The notes under the pieces: model-generated
The model's database searches: none
Seen by the model: only the letters and a program-made list of their open reading frames with translations
Told to the model about the DNA's origin: nothing
NCBI GenBank assembly: GCA_016169945.1
Contig: JADLSH010000014.1
Span: 404,865 to 468,864, forward strand
Length of the DNA stretch: 64,000 nucleotides
Reading direction: 5' to 3'
From: Trachythela sp. YZ-2020
Taxonomy: Eukaryota; Cnidaria; Anthozoa; Malacalcyonacea; Clavulariidae
Position numbers and translations under genes: made by a program
Shown: positions 43,700-55,593 of the stretch, piece after piece
Layout: each line of letters begins with the position of its first letter
Numbering within the stretch: position 1 is the stretch's first letter

Positions 43700-44782
43700 T
43701 TGGAGTTCAGGATGGACGACACGATGGACGGTCACGTTCACGGAAGCTCCAACACAAGTGTTAATAATCACACTTCTAGTTGGGATCCCAACATTATAAA
43801 TGAGTCAATTAAATCAGAGAGTATTACGTACGACGGAACGAGGGTAAAATGGTGTAAAGATTACGAGTCATTGAAATTTTTTATCGAAGCTGCTTTCTGC
43901 TTAGACGGGAAATGGCGGTCCTTCGGAGGAAGCTCGAAGAAGTTTGATGCTGGAAACGTCGACTTCAATACAACATGGTACCCAGGTAAACTGAATACTC
44001 TTACATTTAACGGCAAAATAGGCAAACAAGCAAAGGAAAACCTAATCAATCGCTGCGAGTTGTCGTCTATGAGTGATGTCAAAAATACAGTAACTCGAAA
44101 GGGCAATTGTATTGATGAAGTTAAACACCCACAATCAAACACTACGAGCGCGCTTGGCTGCTCTAATGCATCGTATAAGAATGGAAAAGCGGTTATTGAT
44201 GCCCCTGTCCAGTTTGAAAATAAACAAGATGGTATTGTTCATCGCCTGGCTCCTGTTCTGACTAATAAACTTTCCCAGACGGAACACACTGCGTTGAATA
44301 ACTGTGCTTGTAACTGTGGAGTTTTGACCGCCGAACTCGAAGGGGTCAAACTCGAGCTAGTTATTATGCAAAAGAATTTCGAGATTAAATTGGACTCTGT
44401 TGTTAGCAAAATTACAGGAGAGCATGTCAATATATTCCAACTTAAACAAGATCTTTCCTGCGAAAAGGATAAAAGTAATCGACTCGAATCGGACCTAGCT
44501 TTGTTTGTACGAGAGAGAAATATCGAAGTCGACGAACTGAATGAAACAATAGCTTCACTCCATGATAGAATTAGAACCGTTGAAGCGATTAATGATCAAT
44601 TAACACTTCCAAATATGTGCATAAATTTAGAAACAGCATCTAAATCTACCCAATTAGAAGGTAAATCAATTGAAATGCAAACTCAGAACGACGACCAGAA
44701 CGATGAACGATGTTCAAATAATGAGTACCATACAAAGCCACAGAACAAAGCTAGATCTGTGCCCGTTGCAAATCCTGATTAA
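43700..44782 (+). CDS. LINE ORF1 protein, 360 aa
   Basis: ATG at 43700, stop TAA 44780-44782. The N-terminal 120 residues include VKWCKDYESLKFFIEAAFCL and a WRSFGGSSKKF stretch, a small fold I do not recognise. A CACNC cysteine cluster (about residue 200) follows. A predicted coiled coil comes next (about 205-300, LEGVKLELVIMQKNF through VDELNETIASLHDRI). The C-terminus is Gln/Asn-rich. By position it is the RNA-binding chaperone protein of the LINE. The downstream stretch to 44942 stays in frame after the stop. Confidence 0.7.
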   Translation: MEFRMDDTMDGHVHGSSNTSVNNHTSSWDPNIINESIKSESITYDGTRVKWCKDYESLKFFIEAAFCLDGKWRSFGGSSKKFDAGNVDFNTTWYPGKLNTLTFNGKIGKQAKENLINRCELSSMSDVKNTVTRKGNCIDEVKHPQSNTTSALGCSNASYKNGKAVIDAPVQFENKQDGIVHRLAPVLTNKLSQTEHTALNNCACNCGVLTAELEGVKLELVIMQKNFEIKLDSVVSKITGEHVNIFQLKQDLSCEKDKSNRLESDLALFVRERNIEVDELNETIASLHDRIRTVEAINDQLTLPNMCINLETASKSTQLEGKSIEMQTQNDDQNDERCSNNEYHTKPQNKARSVPVANPD

Positions 44783-44977
44783 GTAAGGTCGCGCAAAAAA
44801 ACCCAACAACAACCGGATCGACCAAAGTCCCAACAACCTGAAAACTTGCTTACGAAATCCTCGAATTGGTTAAATTACCTACCGCTTTTTGAAGTACCGA
44901 GTAGAAAACAAAGTGAGGAAATTGAGAATAAAAGGAAAGATTAATAAGAAAAATTTTCCTTCTCGCCCTGGGAACAC

Positions 44978-47900
44978 GTGCAGTTACATCGATTACCATT
45001 TTCCCACTCGGAATTATTACCCTCCCTTCCGGAAACACCGTGGAAGTTGGCACTCAACCCACCCACCGTCTTACCAAGATCGGAGGGAAGTTTGGCTGAA
45101 GTATCTGGTTTTTGTTCGCCAAGCTCTGAGGACTTAAACAATCCTAATAAAACTGGTAGTCTCCCCCCTCCCACCCCCCTTGCCAGGACTAATATAGCGG
45201 AGGCCGATGGCAATAACATTGGTGAATCGATCCTGAAGACAAAAAGGCTCTGTTTTGTTCCTTCGTTTTTATTGTCAAACTGCATGTCTATATGTCAATC
45301 AGTGTCTTCAAAGTTATCCCCGGAGATTGGGTTTTCTCCAACCTCACCCCAAACCCCTAATGGAAGTCCCTGTTCCACATTTACCCCCTTACGCCTTCCA
45401 CGATCACCCCTACTTCAGAGCACCGCATGCCGAAACCCTGCTGTAGACCCTGTTGATGATAGTTTGATACAACCTATCACTGTTAGAATTACCTCTCGCG
45501 AAAAACGTTTTTCAGATAATACTAAGAATGATAACATAACTGTCAATAAAAATAATTTGATTAAGATTCCCAAATCATCTGCGTTGAGATGTAAACAAAG
45601 ACATACAATGCCAAATGTGCTTCTATTTAATGCGCGTTCAATTTTCAGAAAGAAACCTGAACTTGTGGTTGTGATAGAGCAACGTAAATCAGATATCATA
45701 CTAGTGACCGAAACGTGGCTGACAGACGATGTGCCGGACCAATCAGTGAATATCACTGGTTTTAATCTAATAAGGAAGGATAGAACGATAGGAAGAGGTG
45801 GTGGCGTCGCAATCTATGTTAAAGAAACTATTCCTTTAAAAGTCCGGCCCGACCTATCTAACGAAGACTTCGAGTGCCTCTGGATTGTTTTGCGGCCGAA
45901 ATGGCTTCCTCGATCCATATCAAGAATTGCGGTTGCATGCGTTTATATTCCTCCATCCACAGAACGTTAAAATTTAAACAGGTTTTATGAGTACTTTTGT
46001 TATTGTTATGATATGTTGAAAGCAGAAAGCCCAAATACGTCAATTATACCTGCTGGTGATTTCAACCCTGCAAGTAATGGCTTTAGTACAAAGATCATCA
46101 ATAGACAATGCCACTTGAAACAAGTCATCAAACAACCTACCAGAAATTCGGCAATTCTTGACCTTATTTTGACGGACATTCATAAATTTTACCAAGCCCC
46201 ACTTGTATTAGCCCCAATTGGTACCTCAGACCACTGTACAATTATATGGTCATCACAAGAACAAATGCCGCACAAGCAAAAGCCAAAACGGATAAATGTA
46301 AGACCACTGAAATCCTCGTCACTACAAGCCTTCGAGCAGTATATCAGCGAATATAACTGGTCACCCGTGTTGAATGCCCCTTGTATAAACGATAAAGTCA
46401 ACAAGTTTTTAGAATTAACAACAGAAATGGTTGATGCATTCTTCCCTTTAAAGTCAGTCAAAATTCAAGATGACGACAAACCTTTTATAAATGGAAGAAT
46501 TAAACAATTGATACAGAAACGAGATAAGGCATACAAACTCGGAAGATTCGATCAATCCAAACAATTGCGGAACTTAATTGTTGCAGAGATTAGAAAGGCC
46601 AAGCGCATATTCTATGAACAAAATATTAAACCCTTTCATAACCAAAACTCAAAGAAATGGTGGAAAAATGTAAAACGCATTGTTGGAAATAAAAGACAGA
46701 ACTTTGATTTATCAGACCCTCTATCAGACGTCCCAATGAACGATAAACAAACTGCTGATTACATAAACAGTTTCTTTACAAGTTTGACTAAAGAATACCC
46801 TAAAGTGAAAGATGAATGGTTATCATTCGGAAGTCAAGATCCTTTACCACCAATTACGATTGAAAGTGTTGCAAAGAAATTGTCCAATATGAACGTCAAT
46901 AAAGCACCTGGCCCTTTTGATCCAAATATGAAAGTGATAAAGATATTCGCTGAACACTTCGCCATGCCACTAGCTAACATTTACAACCAGTCGTTTAGAA
47001 GCAAATCTTTTCCTGAAATATGGAAAATTTCCAATATATGCAGTGTCCCGAAATCAAACCCATGTTCGTCAGTGGAAGAACTAAGACCAATTGCATTGAC
47101 TAGCACTCTTTCAAAACTTCAGGAATCATATGCTGTTGAGTGGATTCTAAAAGATACTAATGACAAAATTAGTGAATCTCAATTTGGTGGTCTTGCTGGA
47201 ACGTCTGCTGTCCTTGCATTAACTTACCAACTACACAAGTGGTACCTAGCGATGGAGAATAATAACAAAATTGTTCGAATTACATTCCTTGATTTCAGAA
47301 AAGCCTTTGACCTAATTGACCACAACCGACTTTTGCAAAACTTTATTGACATTGATATACGCCCAGGTCTGATTGGATGGTGTGCATCGTATTTACATGG
47401 ACGATCACAGATAACTTCTCATCATGGCGTAAAATCCGAGCGAATGGGAACAAATGGGGGGGTACCTCAGGGCAGCAAATTAGGACCAATCGCTTTTATT
47501 ATAAAAATCAACCAACTCCCATCGGTTACAAATTGGGAATCGTCCGAAACAACTAACCAAAATCGTACGGATGAGGGACAAACAACAATGTTTATGGACG
47601 ACACGACCTTATCTGAAGTGATACAAGTATCAGACCACATTTCCGGGACACCGATTGGAAAAACTCAAGAAAATGTCAACAATGTAGTTCTGTTTGCAAG
47701 GCATGAAAAAATGGAACTAAATGCGAAGAAATGCAGAGAAATGATTCTCGATTTCAGGAAAAATAAAACAACCATCCCGCCAATTAATATTGACGGCCAA
47801 CCTATCGCTCGGGTAAAGTCATATAAATTACTAGGAATGTGGCTGGATGATGATATGAAATGGGCTAAAAATACTGAATTTATTATCAAAAAAGCAGCTA

Positions 47901-48355
47901 AACGGCTCCATTTTTTAAAGATCCTTAAGAATTATAGCGCGTGTAAAGATGATTTAAAATCCTTTTACTGCGCTGTTATAAGGTCCACTCTCGGGTATGG
48001 AGCGCAAGTATGGCATGGAAACCTCACCCAAGACCAAAGTAACAACATCGAAAGAATCCAAAAACGGGCGCTCAGAATTATCTGCCCTGGAAAGGACTAC
48101 AATGAAGCCCTAAAAGAATGTAAACTTATACCACTTAAAGAACGAAGAAAGCTCCTGTGTATTGACCTTATCAGAAATATGGTCCAGCCAACCCATAAAT
48201 TACATGGTTTGCTTCCTGATAAACATTCTAACATTAAAAAGAGAGAAACTAGAGCAAATAGTAATTTAATTTATAATTTTGCTTGTAGAACGGAACGCTT
48301 CAAAAGTAGTCCTTTAGTATATGCGATCGATAAATACAATGAAAGCATTAACTGA
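44978..48355 (+). pseudogene. LINE ORF2: endonuclease-reverse transcriptase, one nonsense codon
   Basis: One frame, with a single TAA at 45968-45970 inside the endonuclease. A Pro/Ser-rich N-terminal region (to about 45600) precedes APE motifs NARSIFRKK, LVTETWL, RGGGVAIYV, AGDFNPAS and TSDHCTI. RT motifs are LRPIALTSTLSK, QFGGLAGTSAVL, LDFRKAFDLIDHNRL, GVPQGSKLGP and catalytic FMDDTT. The post-RT domain has GYGAQVWHG and IQKRALRII. Stop at 48353-48355. Apart from the stop the enzyme looks competent. Confidence 0.87.
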
Positions 48356-48655
48356 AAGATTTGATTTATAGGTTTATAATTGTTTTAGTATACTAGTGTT
48401 TCAGATTTTACTATATATATATTATTAATATAATAATTTTAGTACAATTAGCGAAAAATCCTAATTCTATTATATGCCCTACCATAACTTTATATACTAC
48501 TCACATAATTTTAAAGAAAATACTAATTCATAGTCTTAATTATAATATATAAGAGTTTTGTATTTTATTCTTCATAATCCTGTAACACATAATAATTTAG
48601 CTATATACTTTGCTATTGAAATGTGATTAATAAAACCATAAAACCAAACCATTAT

Positions 48656-49410
48656 TACATATTCTTATAATACAATAGAATGCAATAACTTGTGCATGAG
48701 TAGCCGCTAAATTCAACTTGCGTAAGGTACGTTTCATATTTTTACTGAACTCATGTACACAGGGGCAGATCCAGCAGAGTAGGACGACTGATGCAGTAGG
48801 ACACCCATTCGCAGGGGGTCCGGGGGAATCCTCCTCTGGGAAATTTTGAAATCTAGGACCCCATAGACACGATTTCCTGCGTTCTGAACAAATATTTTAT
48901 TGCAATTTGTAGGTGGAAATCAGTAAAAAATTTCGAATTATATCGCAAAAACAATGTAGTTTTTCCGGATAAGAATAAGTTTAGTTTCCTGTACAATAAG
49001 TTTGCCATAAAGTATTTAATTAATATGTAGATTATAGCAGTTGTGGCAACAGGCATGAAACTGGCAATATTATGGTTCTATTTCAAAGTAGTTTGTTTTA
49101 GCATTTACAAAGTGCTTCAGTGCCTCTGTAAATATTCAACATACGCACGCCACATACAGTATGAGTGATATGACATTCTAGAAGAACGCTTTACAACAAA
49201 ATTGAAACAGGGTATTCGGCAAACTTTATATTTTAATTTAATGCAACGATTGAAGTCGATCTCTGAAACTATTTAGCCAGTCTCGCATAGCATTACGTGG
49301 CATAATGCGTCCAATTTAACAATGAATATCTTGAGACCGACTGCACATTTTGAGACCGACTGGATCATGATCTCTGGGGGGTGTACCACCCCCCCACATT
49401 TACGCCCCTG
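48656..49410. other. Right arm of the hAT-ended element
   Basis: No gene. A hAT-like internal foot CAGGGGCAGATCC occurs at about 48761, and a CGCAGGGGGTCCGGGGGA block near 48810 recurs in other elements here (62810). Confidence 0.45.
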
Positions 49411-49418
49411 CTACCAGC

Positions 49419-50637
49419 ATGATGACATGGTCAGTTTGGACAACAGCTTTTCATGTCTCTCGATTTCAGTTCTCTTCATTTCTTCATTGGTCAAGGTATG
49501 TCGGGACATGTAGTCTGTTTGCCAGGGATGTGGATTATTGTAAAATCCAGGTTTTGCATTTTCATGATAAGCCTTTCGATTCGTGGTGGTAATTTAGCTT
49601 ATTGATAAACATTGGAAGAAGTGTTTATGGTCAGTTGTCCGTAAAGTTGTTTTCGCCTAAAACGTTAATTCCATTCCTAGACGAGAAAACGTGAATTCCA
49701 TTGCCAGAGTGACTCGCTCGATTTGGGAATATTTGTTCTCGGTGTCCGTAAGGGTGCGACACACGCAGTGTACTGGTTGATAACCATGCTACGTCTTCTT
49801 AAAAAAGACCGTGAACTTCGCGTTATCGCTGGTTAATCTTTGTAGAGGTTCACAACGGCTTGAAAAGTTGCTAGTGTATCGTGGCAGGTAGGCTAGCATT
49901 TGTAGAAATGATACGAGCTCTTCTCTAGTTTTCAGTGGTTCGCATTCTTGCACAGCTTGGATTTTGTCGGGACTCGGTCGTAGACCACCAGCAGTACGAA
50001 AATGGAAATCCATCGTTGTCTTACCAAACTCGCACTACTCTTTGCGTAATGTGATGTTGTGATATTCGATTTGTTCGAGAGTCGGTGTCAAGTTGGAGTT
50101 GTGGTTTTGCCAGTCAAGTCCTACCATCATTACTGCCGTCCCTGTTGTTCAGTACTTGGGGGATGCCTGATAGGATTTTCGCCATTTCTGTATCGAAAAA
50201 ATCTTGGCTGTTTAATCCACCAAATGCCAATTTTTGTCGCGGTATTACTCCATCGTATGGAAAACGCCATTATTTTCCTGGATTGCTCGTCGAAGGAAAA
50301 TTGGTTGTATCCATTATTGAGGTCGAGTTTGCTGAAGATCTTACAAATCTTCTGTTATGGGAGCTTGAACTTGGCGTGTTCGCATCATTGATTTGTTGAT
50401 CATCCTCAGATCGAGACATGCACGAATGTCTTTTGGATTCTTTGGTTTAGGTTGTACTACGAGTGGTGAACACCAAGTTATAGCTTCATCCACTGGTACT
50501 GGCTCGATAATGTCATTTTCCTAGGATTCTTCTTCGAGACGTTTCTTTAACGGGGATTTAGCCCAAAATCTGACCGTGGCATTTCGGTCAGGTATATATA
50601 AGGAGTCCGCGGGAATGCTCTCACGGAAAAATTTTGC
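49419..50637 (-). pseudogene. Ty3/gypsy RT/RNase H remnant, heavily decayed
   Basis: Minus strand: FWAKSPLKKRLEEE (about 50520-50580), then WCSPLVVQPK and DIRACLDLRMINK of RT in changing frames. The thumb/RNase H junction follows at 50013-49789 (GGLRPSPDKIQAVQECEPLKT, FLQMLAYLPRY). Stops and shifts abound; motif C was not found intact. Confidence 0.75.
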
Positions 50638-51346
50638 CAGGGCCGTTCCGACCGATATGTCATTGGGGGGTGTAAAACAAATTTCGGGCCCCCTTAACAT
50701 GTCATTATGTTTGGGCCCCCTAACGTGTTGCACTCTGTTTGATCTGTTTTAATGTTCACAATAAGTAAAATGACTCCTTTGCAATATTAAGTCGTGTCGC
50801 GACAAATTTAATCCTGGACCAATTGCAATTCTAGGCTTGAAGCAACAAATTTCAAAATACATGCAATTTACGCGCGAAGTGTTTCAAGAGCCCCGAGCCC
50901 TCAATTTATTCGTCGAACATAAACACTTTGTGTAAAAACTACTTTGACAAAAGAGCAATGTTGCACAGCCACGGGACCAATTTTTAATTATTTTTTACAA
51001 CAAACGTCGCGGCTGAACAAAGCAAATTAAGTTTGAAATCTTTTGCTAAAAAGTGTTCCGTATAATTGTAGCATAGCCTGAATGTGTGCTAAGAGAGAAA
51101 ACCAGAGGGGGCAATTTCCCTCGGACCTGCAACCTGAGAGTGACGAGAGCCCCAATTTGGGCAAAAATTGAACAGGGATCCTATTAAATTGTGGGCTGAT
51201 GCAGGCCCTTCTTCAAGTTAAGAGCCCTTCGTCATGTTAAGAGCCCTTCGTCATGTTATGGGCCCTTCTTCAAGTTAGGAGCCCTTCTTCAAGTAATGGG
51301 CCCATTTTATGTTAGGGGACCCCCCCCCCCAGTTGGAACGGCCCTG
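50638..51346. mobile_element. TIR element, about 709 bp, hAT-like ends
   Basis: Ends CAGGGCCGTTCC / GGAACGGCCCTG. No convincing TSD (AATTTTGC vs GTTCTAGC). Interior has about five repeats of GAGCCCTTCGTCATGTTA-like units at 51215-51300. Confidence 0.75.
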
Positions 51347-51887
51347 GTTCTAGCCTGCAGATTTACTCAATAAATTTCCCTAAAACACAAAAATGAAGAA
51401 AAATAACTACAAAAATGACAATATCCATTATTTTATCAATAATTACGTACAATCACATCGTGCAAAGCAACAATAGTCAGGACAGAATGTTCACTAAAAT
51501 GTTAATCATCTTGCAACAGCAGCAAAACGGTAGTTGAGAAAAGAATGGTCTGGTTAGTTGCAAACATCTTAGTGATATCTGGCCCGCTGACCGTTGCTCA
51601 AAATCGCAGTTGCACTTTACATTATCTCCGAACACCGCCGCTTATATAGTGAGTTATCGGGAAGTTCTCGTCTACGCAGGCTATTGTCTTAGCAAATAAT
51701 TTGATATGGTTTTTCTCAATCAGCTGCGTCCTTGTCTAACAAAGATTCATTTGCCTCCCCCCCTGATCCCCCTCTGCATTTGGTCAGCGAAGCCTCCAGC
51801 GTTTCTTTCAGGCCCAGTGCTTTATTAGGACTTTTAAGTCCCGGAGCCCAAAAACTGCATGCCAAAACACGGGTTACATTTTGGGGG
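51347..51887. other. Spacer
   Basis: No gene or clear repeat seen. A short frame at 51732-51980 overlaps the next palindrome and is not credible. Confidence 0.35.
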
Positions 51888-51890
51888 TCT

Positions 51891-52122
51891 ATCGCCTGTA
51901 TTCTAAAAGCTCACTCACACTCACACTCAAAGAGTGGAGGTTCAATCTGGGCTTCCCTTGAGTGTCAGTGCTATGTTTGAATAGCTGGAGGGCGAGTACT
52001 CACATAGTATGGTACGGCACTAACCCTCCAGCTATTCAAAAACAGCACTGACACTCAAGGGAAGCTCAGATTAATTGAACCTCCACTCTGTGAGTGTGAG
52101 TGAGCTTTTAGAATACAGGCGT
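51891..52122. mobile_element. Palindromic MITE, 232 bp
   Basis: Arms of about 95 bp: CGCCTGTATTCTAAAAGCTC ... and its inverse ending at 52122, including ACTGACACTCAAGGGAAGC and TAGCTGGAGGG. TAT flanks both sides. No coding content. Confidence 0.9.
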
Positions 52123-53125
52123 ATGTGTGCTTTGGGGGCTCTGGTAGCATGTACGTTTTGAGTCGTGCTTTTTTCGAACCCCAATGCTTTTTATAAAAGA
52201 ATAAATACTACACAATAAGAGAGCGAGGAGGCTCTCACAGCGCAATACTCATGAGGATTATGCCGTTTAGGCACATATTATTAATCTGGAACTGCTAGCG
52301 TTTATACATAACGTTAAGGCCCATTTCAAGGGACTTAAAGGGGCCTCACAAGCAGGGGGCTCACCGACCTTTTGCCTGGTGAGCCCGACTGGCCAGTCCG
52401 TCCCTGATCTCAAAGCTCAGAAAAACCTTTATATTTAGGTAAATATGGGCTGCACAAATCACGAAGGGTTGCATAACATTTCTGGCCAATCACTGAATGT
52501 GAACAGCGATTTTTTCCTGTTTGCTGCTGCAAGTAGAGCTTGTGATGCATCAACATCGCATTGTCCAATAACAATTTACGAAAAAATATTCCTCCAATCT
52601 CTCCAAATAGGCAGTAAATTAGTTTGTACAAAGGTCAAATTTACCGAGAACGGCAAATATCGAAGACATCATCATCTAAGCACTGAATTCCAGAAATTAC
52701 AACACGGTATTAATCTCACTCGTTGAACATGAATATCTACCCAAAACTTTTACCTCGTCTCAAATTGTTATATCCTGAAAATATCCTAATTTTACAGAAA
52801 TTAACAAGGTCTAGCTTCATATGCAACGCTACTTTTACGCTCCTAGGCCTAGCGCATAAGAAAAGCATTCAATCACTGATACACCAGCTACTCGAGGACC
52901 GTAGGGTTGAAATTCAATTGTGAAATAAAATGAATATGATATACTCCTGGAAGAATTATTTTACCAATTGTTTAAATATATGACATATTTCGTAGGTGGG
53001 TCGAGTCAAACGGCTAGGCGAAGATCGTAGCGTGAAAATTCAATAGTGAAATAGGAAGTTATCACTGACTGAAGCTTTCTCACAATACAATTCTCTATTT
53101 GACTTGCACGATTATTTTTCTTTAG
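52123..53125. other. Spacer upstream of the LDL-receptor exon
   Basis: A hAT-like end CCAGTCCGTCCCTG at about 52393-52406 without a partner. Open frames at 52410-52631 (-) and 52445-52923 (+) are not recognised. Two related segments (TAGGGTTGAAATTCAATTGT near 52900, and GTGAAAATTCAATAGTG near 53030) form a weak direct repeat. Confidence 0.35.
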
Positions 53126-53504
53126 GACCGTATCCTCAGCCATACTTACTTGTGGGTACCGAGACTGGAGTCTTGGTAATTGACTTGATTACTCTTGATA
53201 CAAGAGTCGTCGTCAATAGAATCCGAAATATTTGGGGGTTGGATATTGATACAGTGGACAAGAAAATGTACTTTGGAAAAGAAGACGAACATATTCGTCG
53301 GGCGAATTTTGACGGTACTGATGAAGAAATTATTGTGAAAGATTCTGGCTTTGATGGATTTACAATTGATTGGATTGGACGTCGTATATTCTGGACTGAT
53401 TCGGGAAAAGATAAGATTTACGTGGCGACTTTAGACGGCAAAGATAGCAGAGTGCTGATTAATACTGTGGGACCTCGGTATATAGCAATGGATCCCATCG
53501 AAGG
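53126..53504 (+). CDS. LDL-receptor class B (YWTD) exon
   Basis: The acceptor TTTTTCTTTAG ends at 53125; the donor GAAGG|GTGAGT follows 53504. The 379-nt exon is fully open and encodes part of a six-bladed beta-propeller: YLLVGTETGVLVIDL, then KMYFGKEDEHIRRANFDGTD and RRIFWTDSGKDKIYVATLDG, the class B repeats with YFGK and FWTD in place of YWTD. Such propellers occur in LRP/LDLR endocytic receptors, nidogen and related extracellular proteins. No neighbouring exon was found either side, so the rest lies outside the window or this is an isolated exon copy. Confidence 0.8.
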
Positions 53505-53707
53505 GTGAGTATTACGTAATTTTGGAAGTAATTACATTCAACAGTTAATCATAGAACTTGTTTTATGAAAAAAACTCTTGCCGTGATGTAGAAATTTTTA
53601 TATTTTATCTGTTTAGGTTTATATTAAACTATATACTTGAGAAAATGTCAAATAATAATTTAATCATTTCGGCCAATCACAAAAATTTCCAGCGTATACC
53701 CATATAC

Positions 53708-54675
53708 GGGTAGGGATAAAACGCTGAAACTGAATCGCGGAAACGGAAACTGATTGGGGATAAAACGCTAAATTGGGGATAAAACGCTGAAATGGGGATA
53801 AAACGCTGAAATGGGGATCAAACGCTGAAATGAGGATAAAACGCTGAAATGGGGATAAAACGCTGAAATGAGGATAAAACGCTGAAATGGGGATAAAACG
53901 CTGAAATGGGGATAAAACGCTGAAATGGGGATAAAACGCTGAAATGGGGAAATTTAATCGAAATCATTGTTTGCTAGATCCTTGCCAACACATGTAATTT
54001 GTCAATAAAGTCGAGAAAATAAGAAAGTAGTTGATCACACGCAGCCTTTGAGATTTCTGCACAAATAAATCCATCACGGACTCAAAGAGCCGTGTTATAC
54101 ATCCATACACAAACACTAAACACATCCATAATGATGGCATTGAGTCTCTGTATCAATAGCGTACATTTTCGCAGAATTTGCTATGGGCAGAGATGTTGAC
54201 TTCACGGCAGTCAACGCATAAATGAGGCCGCACGTGGAAACATACGCTCATTACCCATGATGCTTTGCGGCCTGCTGTCCAACCTCCTCTGGTTCAGTTT
54301 GTTAAAAACGCAGGCTTACAATTTGTCAATCTTTACCTCACATAATAGTCAAATTTAATTCAGACGACTTTAATTGACATAAAAAATAGTGTAGCATAAA
54401 GATTGAGTTATATGAAGTGAAAATTATATAATGTTACTTATTAAAACTAAAATACAAACTATATATCAGACGTTCTTCGAAAATTTGTGGTTGTCATTTT
54501 ACTGGGAACTCCTTTCTTATTTATTCGGCTTTATTGGCAAATTACATGTGTTGGCAATGGTCTATAGCAAACAACGATTTCGATTAAATTTGCCCAATTC
54601 AGCGTTTTATCTCCATTTCAGCGTTTTATCCCCATTTCAGCGTTTTATCCCCAATTCAGCGTTTTATCCCTACCC
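53708..54675. mobile_element. TIR element whose ends are 19-bp minisatellites
   Basis: The left end has about 11 units of GGGATAAAACGCTGAAATG (53713-53950) and the right end about 4 inverse units (54597-54670). Inside these, AAATTTAATCGAAATC with CAACACATGTAATTTG on the left matches its inverse on the right (54541-54595). GGGTA/TACCC bound it. No ORF. The inverted arms differ mainly in repeat number. Confidence 0.82.
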
Positions 54676-54882
54676 ACAATATATAAGTACTTGCGGAAAG
54701 TATATCTCATACGTTATGGCGTTGTTATTACTATTATAATTATTACTGTTACTTTTAAATAAATCGGCAAGTCCAATCACAAGATATAGATACAAGTATT
54801 CCAATATATATATATACGTGTAGGTTTAGGTCTACGAAACGCAAAGAGTGCTCGACAACATATAGTTAGAGCAAATTATAGA

Positions 54883-55012
54883 TTTTCGCTTACCGCAAAA
54901 CATGTCTGCAACAGGCTGTTTCATCTGTAAAAGAATCATCAGGCAGTTTACCTGATGATTCTTTTACAGATGAAACAGCCTGTTGCAGACAAGTTTTGAG
55001 GTAAGCGAAAAT
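54883..55012. repeat. Near-perfect palindrome with a hammerhead-like core
   Basis: Arms of about 61 bp around a 7-bp centre (54944-54950). Each arm reads CTGATGATTC...GAAACAGCCTGTTGCAGAC: the CUGANGA and GAAAC boxes of a hammerhead ribozyme, a short ACA/UGU helix III, and imperfect helix I pairing. Helix II is weak. Confidence 0.6.
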
Positions 55013-55024
55013 ATATATACAGCT

Positions 55025-55283
55025 AATTCAATAAAGGTTGTCTTTCCAAAAGCGTGAACCGTAAACTCTGAGCGATCAAACGATGATAGGATATCGCCTA
55101 TTTTGGTCATTAAACTCAAGGCTTTTGTAGGTTTTCTATCGTAAGTTTTCTATATGCCTATAGACATCGTTTAAAAGAAAAAATTTCGAGTTTACTGGTC
55201 TAAATAAACAATAACCCATCATCCATTGTGCGCTCATAGTTTATCGTTTACGCTTTTGAAAGGACAACCTTAATTGAATTGGC
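55025..55283. mobile_element. MITE with long inverted ends, about 259 bp
   Basis: AATTCAATAAAGGTTGTC and AAAAGCGTGAACC on the left mirror GACAACCTTAATTGAATT and CGTTTACGCTTTT on the right. TAT-rich flanks. Confidence 0.8.
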
Positions 55284-55301
55284 GGTATATATATAGTCAA
55301 A

Positions 55302-55347
55302 TCTGCAGACATGCATGTTTCGCCGTTCAACGGCTCGTCAGTGCAGC
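55302..55347 (-). ncRNA. Hammerhead ribozyme, copy 1
   Basis: Minus strand: helix I strand CTGCA, CTGACGA core (plus 55335-55341), helix II GCCGTTGAACGGC (5-bp stem, TGA loop), GAAAC core (plus 55317-55321), helix III formed by ACATGCATGT, cleavage triplet GTC (predicted cut between 55308 and 55307), closing helix I strand TGCAG. All conserved core positions are present. Helix III is very short, as in hammerheads of animal retroelements. Confidence 0.85.
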
Positions 55348-55593
55348 GTGTAACGCAGTCTAGATGCGAGTGACTTCGTATTTATACACCATACTCTTGC
55401 CCTCACCAAGCGCATGTGGTACAATACTCAGACACAGGCGCATCCAGACATGCGTGAAGTGTCTTGGGGCCAGAGTCTCAAACGACCACAAGGGAAGTGA
55501 GCTTTTGCATTATAGCTTATAGCCACCAATTAACCTCACAGAGTGCTCAACAACACAAAGTGAAGGAGCATATCTGCAGACATGCATGTCAAA

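Larger units (their letters stand above)
43400..48655 (+). mobile_element. CR1-like LINE, near full length
   Basis: A leader of about 0.3 kb, ORF1, ORF2 (one internal stop) and a 3' UTR of about 300 bp ending in AATAAAACCATAAAACCAAA. The exact borders and TSD were not resolved. Confidence 0.75.
43141..49410. mobile_element. hAT-ended element of 6.27 kb enclosing a LINE
   Basis: Ends CAGGGGCGTA / TACGCCCCTG with perfect 8-bp TSD CTACCAGC (43133-43140, 49411-49418). GAGACCGACT motifs occur near both ends. No transposase was seen; the interior is mostly a CR1-like LINE (about 43400-48655), presumably inserted afterwards. Confidence 0.88.
41569..50637 (-). mobile_element. Ty3/gypsy retrotransposon remnant, split by a 6.27-kb insertion
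   Basis: Integrase and C-terminus lie at 41700-43132; RT/RNase H remains lie at 49419-50637. The hAT-ended element at 43141-49410 lies between them with an 8-bp TSD. Gag and protease are absent; the upstream side ends at another MITE. Confidence 0.82.

Noticed and set aside
52393..52406. End of a hAT element
   Set aside because: No matching left end or TSD was found, so no element was annotated.
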